This document shows positions 1 through 6,196 of a stretch of DNA of 6,196 nucleotides, one piece after another. The stretch's first letter is position 1, and the number at the start of each line of letters is the position of its first letter. Below the pieces are notes generated by a model. It saw only the letters and a program-made list of their open reading frames with translations. It was not told the origin of the DNA and made no database searches. Both the position numbers and the translations under genes were made by a program. Source of the DNA: Altererythrobacter sp. (GTDB lineage Bacteria > Pseudomonadota > Alphaproteobacteria > Sphingomonadales > Sphingomonadaceae). The DNA lies in assembly GCA_011524425.1 (NCBI GenBank), contig WTKI01000276.1:7599-13794 (forward strand), written 5' to 3'.

Positions 1-21
1 CACGATAAAGCGGCAGAGATT

Positions 22-27
22 GGGAGG
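22..27 (+). promoter_or_regulatory. Ribosome binding site of the SDR gene
   Basis: GGGAGG lies 7 bases before the ATG at 35. This supports the ATG at 35 over the in-frame TTG at 20, which would overlap this site and has no comparable Shine-Dalgarno sequence in view. A stop codon at 6-8 in another plus-strand frame could end an upstream gene of the same operon, but only a few bases of it would be visible. Confidence 0.75.
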
Positions 28-34
28 TTCCACG

Positions 35-829
35 ATGAAATTAGAAGCAGGGATCGCTGCAGTTGTTACAGGGGGCGCCTCAGGCCTTGGCAAAGCCAGC
101 GCTCAGGCTCTCGCGGACGCCGGCCTCAAAGTCGCCATCTTCGATATCAATGACGACGCAGGCGAGGCGCATGCGGCCGCAATCGGAGGCACCTATCATC
201 ATGTTGATATTCTGGACGAGCAATCGGTTGAAGATGGCTTTGCCGCTGCGCGCGCTGCCAATGGTCAAGAACGCGTGACAGTCCATTGCGCGATGGCGAC
301 CAAGCGCGGCAAGACGCTGGGCTTTGACAAGGAAACCCGCAGCTACAAACGCTTGTCGACAGAAGACTATGCTTTCGGGGCGCAAGGCATCCTCGTTGCG
401 AGCTACCGTGTTGCCAGCATCTCGGCCTTAGGCATGGCTAATGCAGAGCCGCTCAATGACGATGGTGAACGCGGATCGATCACATTGACAGCAAGTGTGG
501 CAGCAGAAGATGGCCAGATCGGACAGGTCACCTATGGCAGCTGCAAAGCAGGCGTGAACGGCCTCGTCCTACCGATGGCGAGAGACCTGATGGATCTTGG
601 TATCCGCGTGAATTCTGTCATGCCCGGCATTTTTAACACGCCGCTGTTTAAAGGCATGAAAGAACGTAACCGTGCGGTTTGGGATCAGCTCAATGCTAGC
701 GTACCCTTCCCCAAACGGTTGGGCGAGCCGGAAGAGTTTGCGTCGCTCATTACAGAGATAGCGCGCAACACCTATATCAACGGGCATCAATTCCGCTTGG
801 ATGGCGGTATTCGCATGCCGCCTCGGTAA
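35..829 (+). CDS. Short-chain dehydrogenase/reductase, HSD17B10-like
   Basis: This 264-residue protein is a classical-length NAD(P)-dependent short-chain dehydrogenase/reductase, presumably cytosolic. Seen: the glycine-rich cofactor motif TGGASGLG at 12-19, Asp37 at the end of strand beta-2 (which favours NAD over NADP), Ser154 in LTAS, the catalytic Tyr167-x3-Lys171 pair, MPG at 196-198 and the C-terminal RLDGGIRMP. The second half (TASVAAEDGQIGQ, VPFPKRLG, the RLDG-IRM end) closely follows type-2 3-hydroxyacyl-CoA dehydrogenase/HSD17B10, so a 3-hydroxyacyl-CoA or hydroxysteroid-like alcohol is a reasonable substrate class; this is inference. Odd: the usual N-[NC]-AG motif after strand beta-4 is HCAMAT (84-89), and the helix-4 Asn of the Asn-Ser-Tyr-Lys tetrad is not found near 113-122. 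Length and frame stay normal, so this is divergence and not damage. The gene converges with the hydrolase. The start is chosen from the ribosome binding site at 22-27. Confidence 0.93.
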   Translation: MKLEAGIAAVVTGGASGLGKASAQALADAGLKVAIFDINDDAGEAHAAAIGGTYHHVDILDEQSVEDGFAAARAANGQERVTVHCAMATKRGKTLGFDKETRSYKRLSTEDYAFGAQGILVASYRVASISALGMANAEPLNDDGERGSITLTASVAAEDGQIGQVTYGSCKAGVNGLVLPMARDLMDLGIRVNSVMPGIFNTPLFKGMKERNRAVWDQLNASVPFPKRLGEPEEFASLITEIARNTYINGHQFRLDGGIRMPPR

Positions 830-835
830 TTGCGG

Positions 836-1717
836 CTAGCGGGCCAAAAACCTGCGAATAGCGGCCACCGCGATAGGCTCGTCCAGCAAAGGGGCATGCC
901 CGCGATCCGATACCTCAGTGTAATCCATTTTGCCGCTTCGGCGTCGCGCCATCTTTGCTAGCGTTTGCTGCGTAAGGATATCGCTGAACTCTCCTCGTAA
1001 TGCCAGGACGGGGATCGGATCAAGCGCATCCCACAATGTCCAAAGGTCCGGCGGAACAGTCGCGGGCTGCTCATCTTCCATGCTTGCAGAGATCGCAGGG
1101 TCATAGGCAAAGCGCACTCGCCCATCGGGCAATTCCTCGCAGGTGCGTTTTGCGAAAGCCAGCCAATCATCGCTGCGATAGCCGATCATTGCACCGCCAT
1201 TTATCGCCTCACAGCGCGCGGCGGCCTCTTCCCAGCTTCCCATGGGTTCTGAAGGCCCGACATAGCCGCGTATCCGGTCCAGCCCCTCTTCTGAGACTTC
1301 AGGGCCAACATCATTCAGAATGATCCCGGCAATACGATTAGGCTGCTCTGCGCCCATGACCATGGCCATCAGCCCGCCCATCGAAGTCCCGATGCAGATC
1401 ACGCGATCAATACCCAGCCTATCGAGCAGCACCCACATATCTTGAACGTAGACATCGGGACGATAATTTCCCGGGTCGGGATCATATTCGGACTGCCCGC
1501 GTCCCCGCTGGTCAGGCACCACCATACGCCTGTTCCCAGCGCCTAGTGCGGCGATCAGGGGCTCAAAATCTGCTGAGTTGCGCGTCAACCCATGCATCAT
1601 CAGCAGGGGAATACGCTTCTCATCACCCTTGCCAGCCGGAAGATCGCGCGCGAACAAATCCAGCCGATCGTCCGCGCTGCGATAGCGCACTTCGCGATAA
1701 AGTGTCGCGCGTGTCAC
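836..1717 (-). CDS. Alpha/beta hydrolase (serine hydrolase fold)
   Basis: This 293-residue protein is an alpha/beta-hydrolase-fold enzyme with no signal peptide, so probably cytosolic. Seen: the oxyanion-hole motif HG at 42-43, the PDQRGRGQS stretch at 68-76 typical of the family, the nucleophile elbow G-T-S-M-G at 110-114 with Ser112, a likely acid Asp246 in LRGEFSDIL, and the catalytic His274 in DRGHAP. A cap region rich in Trp and Glu lies around 150-230. The family includes esterases, lactonases (such as 3-oxoadipate enol-lactonase), C-C hydrolases and haloperoxidase-like proteins; the sequence does not settle which. The start is GTG at 1715-1717, with AGGA 7 bases upstream. It begins 13 bases after the receptor's stop codon on the same strand, so co-transcription is very likely and its substrate may be what the receptor imports or a product of it. 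Its stop codon is 6 bases from that of the convergent SDR. Confidence 0.94.
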   Translation of the reverse strand: MTRATLYREVRYRSADDRLDLFARDLPAGKGDEKRIPLLMMHGLTRNSADFEPLIAALGAGNRRMVVPDQRGRGQSEYDPDPGNYRPDVYVQDMWVLLDRLGIDRVICIGTSMGGLMAMVMGAEQPNRIAGIILNDVGPEVSEEGLDRIRGYVGPSEPMGSWEEAAARCEAINGGAMIGYRSDDWLAFAKRTCEELPDGRVRFAYDPAISASMEDEQPATVPPDLWTLWDALDPIPVLALRGEFSDILTQQTLAKMARRRSGKMDYTEVSDRGHAPLLDEPIAVAAIRRFLAR

Positions 1718-1724
1718 AAGCCAG

Positions 1725-1728
1725 TCCT
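1725..1728 (-). promoter_or_regulatory. Ribosome binding site of the hydrolase
   Basis: AGGA on the minus strand sits 7 bases before the GTG start at 1717, inside the 13-base gap after the receptor stop (1731-1733). It supports the GTG start; the next in-frame ATG codons, at residues 40-41, would remove the first beta strands and leave the protein starting at the oxyanion motif. Confidence 0.65.
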
Positions 1729-1730
1729 GA

Positions 1731-4085
1731 CTAGAAGCGGATCTCGCCTGTTACAAACACGCGGCGCGGATCGCCATAGAAGCCTGTCAAAGTGCCTTCC
1801 AAGCCCAGCGTCGGGACAAAAGGCGCACCGCCTGTGCCGCCAGACACAAAGTTGTAGCCAGCCACAATATAGCGTTTGTCGAACAGGTTTTTGCCATGCA
1901 GGCCGATAGAGAAAAAGTCGCTATCATCGGTGTAAACCAAGCTTGCATCGACCAATGCGAAACCGTCTTGATCAAGGAATTCATTAGGCACTTCAAACTG
2001 GCTTGCATCGGAGCGGAGCGAAACTGAGCCCAGCACATCAACCATGCCGCTGGCGACCGGAAGACCCAGATTAAAGCCCATATGGCCGGTAATATCAGGC
2101 GTGTTCTGGAATACGCGCTGATCGGCTACATCGACCCCGAAAGCATCGATAAAGGTGTTAAACTCTGCATCGAGAACCCCCAGCGACCAGTTGATCGACA
2201 AGCGGCTGCCATCGCCGGCAAAGTCTTCGCCGACCAAGGCGTTTCCTTCAAACTCGATCCCGTTCACATCCGCGCTTGCTGCGTTAGAGGTGATTCCGAT
2301 GAAGCTGTCATTGATCCCATCATTGTTGGTATCGACGCCGACAGAGCCGGGAATTTGCACATCGTTGTAATCGCTCTTGAAGACAGCCAGCGCGATGTTG
2401 ACAGCATTGTCTAGCAGCGATGCTTTCCAACCCAGTTCGTAACTGTCGACGGTTTCCGGCGCGAAGCGCAAAAACTCGAACTGATCGTCGAAATCAATGT
2501 CGCCATCGCCGTCGAGATCAGGCGCAGCGCTGGTCTGGCCGCGAGGGTCAAAGCCGCCACCTTTAAAGCCGCGCGAATAGGTGAAGTAGATGTTGTGATC
2601 TTCATTCGGCTGGTAGCTGATCGAAGCGCGCGGCGTGAATTCCTTAAAGGTCTCGCTTCCGTCAAAGTCGGAGGTGACGGCAATGGGAATGGCCGGGCTG
2701 TCAGGAATGAACAGGTCCGAGAAACCGCCAATGAAGGTCGTACGCAGAACGCGGCTGGAACGTTTGTCATTAGTGTATCGACCGCCCAGAGAAATGCTCA
2801 ACTGGTCCGTGAGATCATAGGTGAAGTCACCAAAGATTGACCATGTCTTGGTGTCTACGTCGCCTAGGGTCTGCGCATTCAAGCCAGGCAGGCTGATAAG
2901 ATCGCCAACGGTAAACAGCGCTACATCAAATGCCGTGAAAGCGTTCGCATCAAGGTAATACGCGCCTAGAACTCCTGTCAGCCTATCGCCTTCATACAGG
3001 AGTTGAAACTCCTGACTGAACTGGTCATTCTCATAGATCGCAGGGACATCGAGATCGGCGGCAGGCAAGCTGTCAAAGTCGATCGGAGTGGTCGAGCTAT
3101 CCTCGCGATAGCCGGTTATGGATTTGAGCGTAATGGTGTCGCTCACTTCCAAGGCGATATTCAGCGATCCGCCATAGGCTTCGACTTCCTGATCGACGAT
3201 ATCAAGCCCGGCACGTGTATCAAACGGATCATCAAGCACAGGCGCACCTGTGAAGAGCCCCGGGATCAACCGCCCGCCTTGGCGCGCTTCGGAATTGTCC
3301 TTCACATAGTCGCCAGCCAGCCGCACAAATAGCGGGCCATTGTCAAATTCCAGCGTGCCGCGTGCTGCCCAAACGTCCTTGTTATAGTTTTCCGTGCCAA
3401 GCGTGAGGTTGTCGCCGAAGCCGCCTCGCGAGAGACGCGCACCACTTGCGCCAATGCGCAGGCTGTCACTGATCGGTGTAGATGCGGAAACGACCAGATC
3501 AGCTTGATCGTAAGAGCCATATGTGCCGCGGATTTTGACCTGTGTTTCGTCCGGCAGGCGTGCTGTCACATATTTGATCGCGCCGCCAATTGTGTTGCGG
3601 CCATACAGCGTACCTTGCGGGCCGCGCAGCACTTCGATGCGTTCAACATCATAAACATCAAGCACAGCAGCTTGAGGTCGGTTGAGGTATACATCATCGA
3701 CATACAGGCCAACGCCCGCTTCAAAACCTGCAACCGGATCTTGCTGTCCCACCCCGCGAATGAACGCAGTGAGAGTGGTGTTGGTGCCGCGGCTGACCTC
3801 CAGCGTCAGGTTAGGCACCTCTTGTGCGACTTCGACAATCTCAAGTGTGCCAGAGCGTTCCAACTGTTCAGCTGACAGGGCTGTCACAGCAATCGGCACG
3901 TCAAGCGCGCGTTCTTCGCGGCGCCGGGCAGTGACAAAGATCACGTTGCCGTCATCTTCGCTCGCTTCTTGTTCTGGCGATACGTCTTGCGCGATCGCCG
4001 CTCCTGGAGCGAGCGATGCAGTGAATGCCAGTCCGGCGCAACTCAGTAGAAAGCGCGCGGTTTTGCGGTGCGTGAAATTGGCCAA
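1731..4085 (-). CDS. TonB-dependent outer-membrane receptor
   Basis: This 784-residue protein is a TonB-dependent active transporter of the outer membrane. Seen: a signal peptide with basic residues at 6-11, a hydrophobic core at 12-26 and probable cleavage after Ala32 (A-I-A|Q); a TonB-box-like segment NVIFVTA at 47-53; a plug domain at about 60-175 with IRGVG (109-113), LYVDDVY (127-133) and the hallmark RGPQGTLYGRNTIGG (154-168); then a beta barrel to the end, with RGFKGGGF (505-512), ETVDSYELGWK (544-554), KNLFDKRY (732-739) and a terminal Phe784 as in barrel proteins. No N-terminal FecA-type signalling domain is present, and no FecI/FecR genes are nearby. The substrate cannot be read from sequence; sphingomonads use such receptors for many organic compounds as well as iron complexes. 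Asp-rich calcium-loop-like segments occur at 523-534 and 585-593. The start is TTG, forced by an in-frame TAA six codons upstream and supported by AGGAG at 4093-4097. It probably leads an operon with the hydrolase. Confidence 0.96.
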   Translation of the reverse strand: MANFTHRKTARFLLSCAGLAFTASLAPGAAIAQDVSPEQEASEDDGNVIFVTARRREERALDVPIAVTALSAEQLERSGTLEIVEVAQEVPNLTLEVSRGTNTTLTAFIRGVGQQDPVAGFEAGVGLYVDDVYLNRPQAAVLDVYDVERIEVLRGPQGTLYGRNTIGGAIKYVTARLPDETQVKIRGTYGSYDQADLVVSASTPISDSLRIGASGARLSRGGFGDNLTLGTENYNKDVWAARGTLEFDNGPLFVRLAGDYVKDNSEARQGGRLIPGLFTGAPVLDDPFDTRAGLDIVDQEVEAYGGSLNIALEVSDTITLKSITGYREDSSTTPIDFDSLPAADLDVPAIYENDQFSQEFQLLYEGDRLTGVLGAYYLDANAFTAFDVALFTVGDLISLPGLNAQTLGDVDTKTWSIFGDFTYDLTDQLSISLGGRYTNDKRSSRVLRTTFIGGFSDLFIPDSPAIPIAVTSDFDGSETFKEFTPRASISYQPNEDHNIYFTYSRGFKGGGFDPRGQTSAAPDLDGDGDIDFDDQFEFLRFAPETVDSYELGWKASLLDNAVNIALAVFKSDYNDVQIPGSVGVDTNNDGINDSFIGITSNAASADVNGIEFEGNALVGEDFAGDGSRLSINWSLGVLDAEFNTFIDAFGVDVADQRVFQNTPDITGHMGFNLGLPVASGMVDVLGSVSLRSDASQFEVPNEFLDQDGFALVDASLVYTDDSDFFSIGLHGKNLFDKRYIVAGYNFVSGGTGGAPFVPTLGLEGTLTGFYGDPRRVFVTGEIRF

Positions 4086-4092
4086 GTGTCCT

Positions 4093-4097
4093 CTCCT
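4093..4097 (-). promoter_or_regulatory. Ribosome binding site deciding the receptor's TTG start
   Basis: AGGAG on the minus strand ends 7 bases before the TTG at 4085-4083. An in-frame TAA lies just upstream of this site and no ATG or GTG is available between, so the TTG start rests on this site and on the complete signal peptide that follows. A second AGGA at 4089-4092 is too close (3 bases) to be the main site. Confidence 0.75.
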
Positions 4098-4115
4098 GCT
4101 TTATTCGTTGTCGAC

Positions 4116-4144
4116 TCAATATTGAAAGTTGAACCACCTTTCAA
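4116..4144 (-). promoter_or_regulatory. Candidate promoter of the receptor-hydrolase operon
   Basis: On the minus strand, TTGAAA (4144-4139) is a good -35 match. A 17-base spacer leads to TATTGA (4121-4116), a weak -10. Transcription would begin near 4109, giving a leader of about 24 bases that still contains the ribosome binding site. The -35 lies inside the inverted repeat, so a repressor bound there would block it. The spacing fits well, but the -10 is poor and alphaproteobacterial promoters are degenerate, so this is a prediction only. Confidence 0.4.
4122..4144. promoter_or_regulatory. Inverted repeat, candidate TetR operator
   Basis: TTGAAAG (4122-4128) and CTTTCAA (4138-4144) form a perfect 7-base inverted repeat around a 9-base centre. 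The 23-base span is of a size typical for TetR-family operators. It sits in the only intergenic space between the divergent receptor and TetR genes and overlaps the predicted -35 boxes on both strands. The natural reading is that the neighbouring TetR protein binds here and represses both directions. The repeat is directly visible; its function is inferred. Confidence 0.55.
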
Positions 4145-4151
4145 GTTTATT
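4122..4151 (+). promoter_or_regulatory. Candidate promoter of the TetR gene
   Basis: On the plus strand, TTGAAA (4122-4127) is followed after 18 bases by TTTATT (4146-4151), which matches four of six positions of the -10 consensus. Transcription would begin near 4158, upstream of the likely TetR starts at 4188 or 4206. The -35 is the left arm of the inverted repeat, suggesting autoregulation. Confidence is limited by the weak -10. Confidence 0.35.
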
Positions 4152-4187
4152 CTTGCGTGCTTACGCTCCAGTTTGGTATTAGGGGCT

Positions 4188-4826
4188 TTGCAAAGGGGAT
4201 CGCGCATCGACACTTCACCGCCTGTTCTGGACAAAACGCCGCGTACAGCGCGAGGCCGAAAGACCATGCGCAAGCTGCTGGATGCCGCCGCTGTAGAATT
4301 TGGCGAGAAGGGTTTTCATGCCGCTTCGATCAGTTCAATAACCCAGCGCGCAGCTGTCGCGCTTGGCACGTTTTACACATACTTCGACAGCAAGGATGCG
4401 CTGTTCCAGGCGCTAGTCCAGGATATGAGCGCGCAAGTGAAATCCAGCGCTGCGGCGGGGATTGCGCAATTGCATGATGCAGGTGAACCCAGCGCGTTGG
4501 ATGTTGAGCAGTCCGCGCTTGCCAGCTTCCTCGCTTTCGCGAGCGAGCACAAAGAAATCTATCGCATCATCGATGAATCCGAATTTGTCGATCCCGCCGC
4601 TTACAAAGCCCATTATGAAAGCACGGCAGCGCGCATTCTGGAGAGGTTGCAAGCGGGGGCGGACAAAGGCGAATTGCGCGATGACCTGGAAGAAGCCCAT
4701 GCATGGGCGGTGATGGGCATGAACGTGTTTCTGGGACTGCGCTATGCCGTTTGGGCGGAGGGCGCGGACGAAAGCAAAGTCTCACAATTGGCGCGCAGCA
4801 TTCTGGAGCGCGGTATAACCAAATAA
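4188..4826 (+). CDS. TetR/AcrR-family transcriptional regulator
   Basis: This protein is a dimeric one-component repressor type; with the TTG start at 4188 it is 212 residues long. Seen: helix 1 TMRKLLDAAAVEFGEKGF (26-43), the helix-turn-helix at about 46-66 (SISSITQRAAVALGTFYTYF) and the family signature YFDSKDALF (65-73). A helical C-terminal ligand and dimer domain follows, with HKEIYRIIDE (121-130) and AWAVMGMNVFLGLRYAVW (172-189). It is divergent from the receptor-hydrolase operon and next to an inverted repeat, so local repression relieved by a pathway compound is the likely role; the ligand is unknown. The start is uncertain. TTG at 4188 has AGGGG only 2 bases away. ATC at 4206 has a well-placed AAAGGGGA at 6 bases but is a very rare start codon. 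ATG at 4266 has GAGG 10 bases away but would begin right at helix 1. The stop at 4824-4826 and the family are secure. Confidence 0.9.
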   Translation: MQRGSRIDTSPPVLDKTPRTARGRKTMRKLLDAAAVEFGEKGFHAASISSITQRAAVALGTFYTYFDSKDALFQALVQDMSAQVKSSAAAGIAQLHDAGEPSALDVEQSALASFLAFASEHKEIYRIIDESEFVDPAAYKAHYESTAARILERLQAGADKGELRDDLEEAHAWAVMGMNVFLGLRYAVWAEGADESKVSQLARSILERGITK

Positions 4827-4901
4827 CGCCGAACAGTCAGACGCAGCCTCTTCAACATCGATAATGACAAGCGCGCAATTCGATGACACATAGCGGGCAT
4901 T
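4827..4901. other. 75-base intergenic gap before acs
   Basis: The gap between the TetR stop and the acs ATG shows no strong hairpin with a T-run and no clear -35/-10 pair. The absence of a visible terminator leaves read-through from the TetR gene into acs possible. A GCGGG at 4893-4897, 4 bases before the ATG, is the only ribosome-binding-like sequence and is weak. Confidence 0.4.
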
Positions 4902-6196
4902 ATGACTGACCCGCACCCTGATTTTGTTGCGCGCCCAAGCAACAGCAGCACTTCAACGCATTGCACAACGGAACAATACGCAGAGATGTATGCCCGTTCC
5001 CTGGAAGATCCGGACGGGTTCTGGCTGGAACAAGCAAAGCAGCTAGATTGGTTCTCTGCTCCGACGAAGGGCGGCGAGTGGTCTTATGATCCAGTAGAGA
5101 TACAGTGGTTTGCCGATGGCACTTTGAACCTGTGTTATAACGCGGTCGATCGCCATGTCGAAGCAGGTCGTGGTGATACCACCGCTCTGATATTCGAGCC
5201 TGATGATCCGAACGCTGCCGGACGCACGCTGAGCTATGCCGAACTGCAGAGCGAAGTCATTCAAATGGCCAACGCTTTGAAAGCCATTGGGGTGACTAAA
5301 GGTGACCGCGTTACGCTTTATATGCCAATGGTAATCGAAGGCGTCACAGCCATGCTCGCTTGCGCGCGCTTAGGGGCGATCCACTCTGTAGTCTTCGGCG
5401 GCTTCTCGCCAGAAGCGTTGGCTGGCCGGATCACCGATTGTGAAAGCCGTTTTGTGATTACCGCTGATGGCGGACTTCGCGGGGCAAAGCCGATCCCGCT
5501 GAAAGCCAATGTCGATGCGGCGTTAGCTTTGCCCGGCGTCGAAGTGGATGGAGTGCTGGTGGTTAAGCATACCGGCGAGGACGTAGCTATCATCGACGGA
5601 CGCGATCATTGGCTGCATGAGATTGCATCGGATGAAGATGTGCCCTGCGAGCCAATGGCCGCAGAAGACCCGCTGTTCATTCTTTACACCTCTGGCTCAA
5701 CTGGAAAGCCAAAAGGCGTCCTCCATTCCACCGGCGGCTATGGTGTGTGGGCGGCGACCACGTTTCACTATACTTTTGATTACCAGCCGGGTGAGGTGTT
5801 CTGGTGCACAGCAGACATAGGCTGGGTCACTGGGCATAGTTATGTGACGTATGGCCCGCTGATCAAAGGCGCGAGCCAAGTGGTGTTTGAAGGTGTGCCG
5901 AACTATCCCGACCATGGCCGGTTCTGGGACGTTGTCGACAAACACCAAGTCAACATCATCTACACAGCCCCAACTGCCATCCGCGCGTTAATGCGCGAAG
6001 GTGATGAATTTGTGACGAGCCGTGACCGCTCTTCACTGCGTTTGCTCGGCACTGTTGGAGAACCGATCAACCCTGAAGCATGGCGTTGGTACTTTGATGT
6101 CGTAGGCGGCGGTCGTTGCCCCATCGTCGACACCTGGTGGCAAACCGAAACGGGCGGTCATATGATCACAACGCTGCCTTCAGCGCATGACATGAA
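4902..6196 (+). CDS. acs: Acetyl-CoA synthetase, 5' part (runs off window)
   Basis: The first 431 codons of an AMP-forming acetate-CoA ligase are present; the family is usually about 650 residues, so roughly a third is missing beyond the edge. It turns acetate, ATP and CoA into acetyl-CoA through acetyl-AMP in the cytosol. Seen: the Acs N-terminal region [16 protein letters not shown] (26-41) and [10 protein letters not shown] (78-87), [17 protein letters not shown] (161-177), the ATP P-loop [11 protein letters not shown] (262-272), [10 protein letters not shown] (305-314) and [10 protein letters not shown] (410-419). Val309, Thr310, Val385 and Trp413 match, at a constant offset of one, the acetate-pocket residues Val310, Thr311, Val386 and Trp414 of Salmonella Acs. 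The large Trp favours acetate over longer acids. The C-terminal domain with the acetylation-controlled lysine is not in view. The ATG at 4902 is chosen because it gives the normal Acs N-terminus; its ribosome binding site is weak. Confidence 0.96.
   Translation, partial: MTDPHPDFVARPSNSSTSTHCTTEQYAEMYARSLEDPDGFWLEQAKQLDWFSAPTKGGEWSYDPVEIQWFADGTLNLCYNAVDRHVEAGRGDTTALIFEPDDPNAAGRTLSYAELQSEVIQMANALKAIGVTKGDRVTLYMPMVIEGVTAMLACARLGAIHSVVFGGFSPEALAGRITDCESRFVITADGGLRGAKPIPLKANVDAALALPGVEVDGVLVVKHTGEDVAIIDGRDHWLHEIASDEDVPCEPMAAEDPLFILYTSGSTGKPKGVLHSTGGYGVWAATTFHYTFDYQPGEVFWCTADIGWVTGHSYVTYGPLIKGASQVVFEGVPNYPDHGRFWDVVDKHQVNIIYTAPTAIRALMREGDEFVTSRDRSSLRLLGTVGEPINPEAWRWYFDVVGGGRCPIVDTWWQTETGGHMITTLPSAHDM

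Noticed and set aside
284..400. Frameshift in the middle of the SDR explaining the odd motif
   Set aside because: The reading frame and length match the family on both sides, and the stretch reads as sensible protein, so simple divergence fits better.
817..836. GCCGC and GCGGC arms around the SDR stop as a terminator
   Set aside because: The stem is only 5 bases with a 10-base loop and no T-run follows on either strand; the arms lie partly within codons.
3682..4125. Open plus-strand frame of 147 codons opposite the start of the receptor gene
   Set aside because: It lies antisense to the strongly supported receptor coding sequence, is rich in Ser, Arg and Thr as shadow frames are, and has no recognisable domain or ribosome binding site.
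4068..4187. Longer TetR form starting at GTG 4068
   Set aside because: It would overlap the start of the divergent receptor gene and translate through the promoter/operator region, adding about 40 residues with no family similarity and no Shine-Dalgarno.
4461..4470. Perfect palindrome ATTGCGCAAT inside the TetR gene
   Set aside because: It is short, lies within coding sequence and has no promoter context, so it is likely to be chance.
4859..4888. Imperfect direct repeat of CGAT-GACA in the gap before acs
   Set aside because: The copies differ by a 3-base insertion and are too short to distinguish from chance; no promoter boxes are placed sensibly around them.
1..6196. Mobile element, CRISPR array, tRNA/rRNA or defence system
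   Set aside because: No terminal repeats, transposase or integrase motifs, regularly spaced repeats or RNA-gene signatures were seen; the genes are ordinary metabolic, transport and regulatory types.

Overview
The window looks like chromosomal DNA from an alphaproteobacterium, most likely a sphingomonad (Erythrobacteraceae or Sphingomonadaceae). The base composition is moderately GC-rich. It contains a large TonB-dependent receptor without FecR/FecI partners, a divergent TetR regulator, an HSD10-like short-chain dehydrogenase and an acetate-type acetyl-CoA synthetase. This placement is inferred from protein character, because no rRNA or marker gene is present.

Layout: (1) 35-829, plus strand, is a short-chain dehydrogenase/reductase related to the type-2 3-hydroxyacyl-CoA dehydrogenase (HSD17B10) group, with an altered active-site neighbourhood. 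(2) 836-1717, minus strand, is an alpha/beta hydrolase that converges on it with only 6 bases between stop codons. (3) 1731-4085, minus strand, is a 784-residue TonB-dependent outer-membrane receptor lying 13 bases upstream of the hydrolase, so the two almost certainly form one transcript. (4) 4086-4187 is a short divergent control region holding a 7-9-7 inverted repeat whose two arms each read as a -35-like TTGAAA, one facing each way. (5) about 4188-4826, plus strand, is a TetR-family regulator. (6) 4902-6196, plus strand, is the first 431 codons of acetyl-CoA synthetase (acs), cut by the window edge.

Working model (inference): the receptor brings an unidentified, probably hydrophobic or ester-containing compound across the outer membrane. 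The co-transcribed hydrolase cleaves it or a derivative. The TetR protein represses the receptor-hydrolase operon, and perhaps itself, through the shared inverted repeat. The SDR would fit an oxidation step on an acyl-CoA or alcohol, and Acs would activate released acetate. Only the receptor-hydrolase-TetR grouping is strongly supported by gene arrangement; the SDR and acs may simply be neighbours.

No RNA genes, insertion sequences, CRISPR arrays or attachment sites were seen. No gene-free stretch exceeds about 105 bases. I found no clearly novel system; the most interesting points are the symmetric divergent promoter/operator, the two calcium-loop-like insertions in adjacent predicted surface loops of the receptor, and the SDR's unusual active-site neighbourhood.
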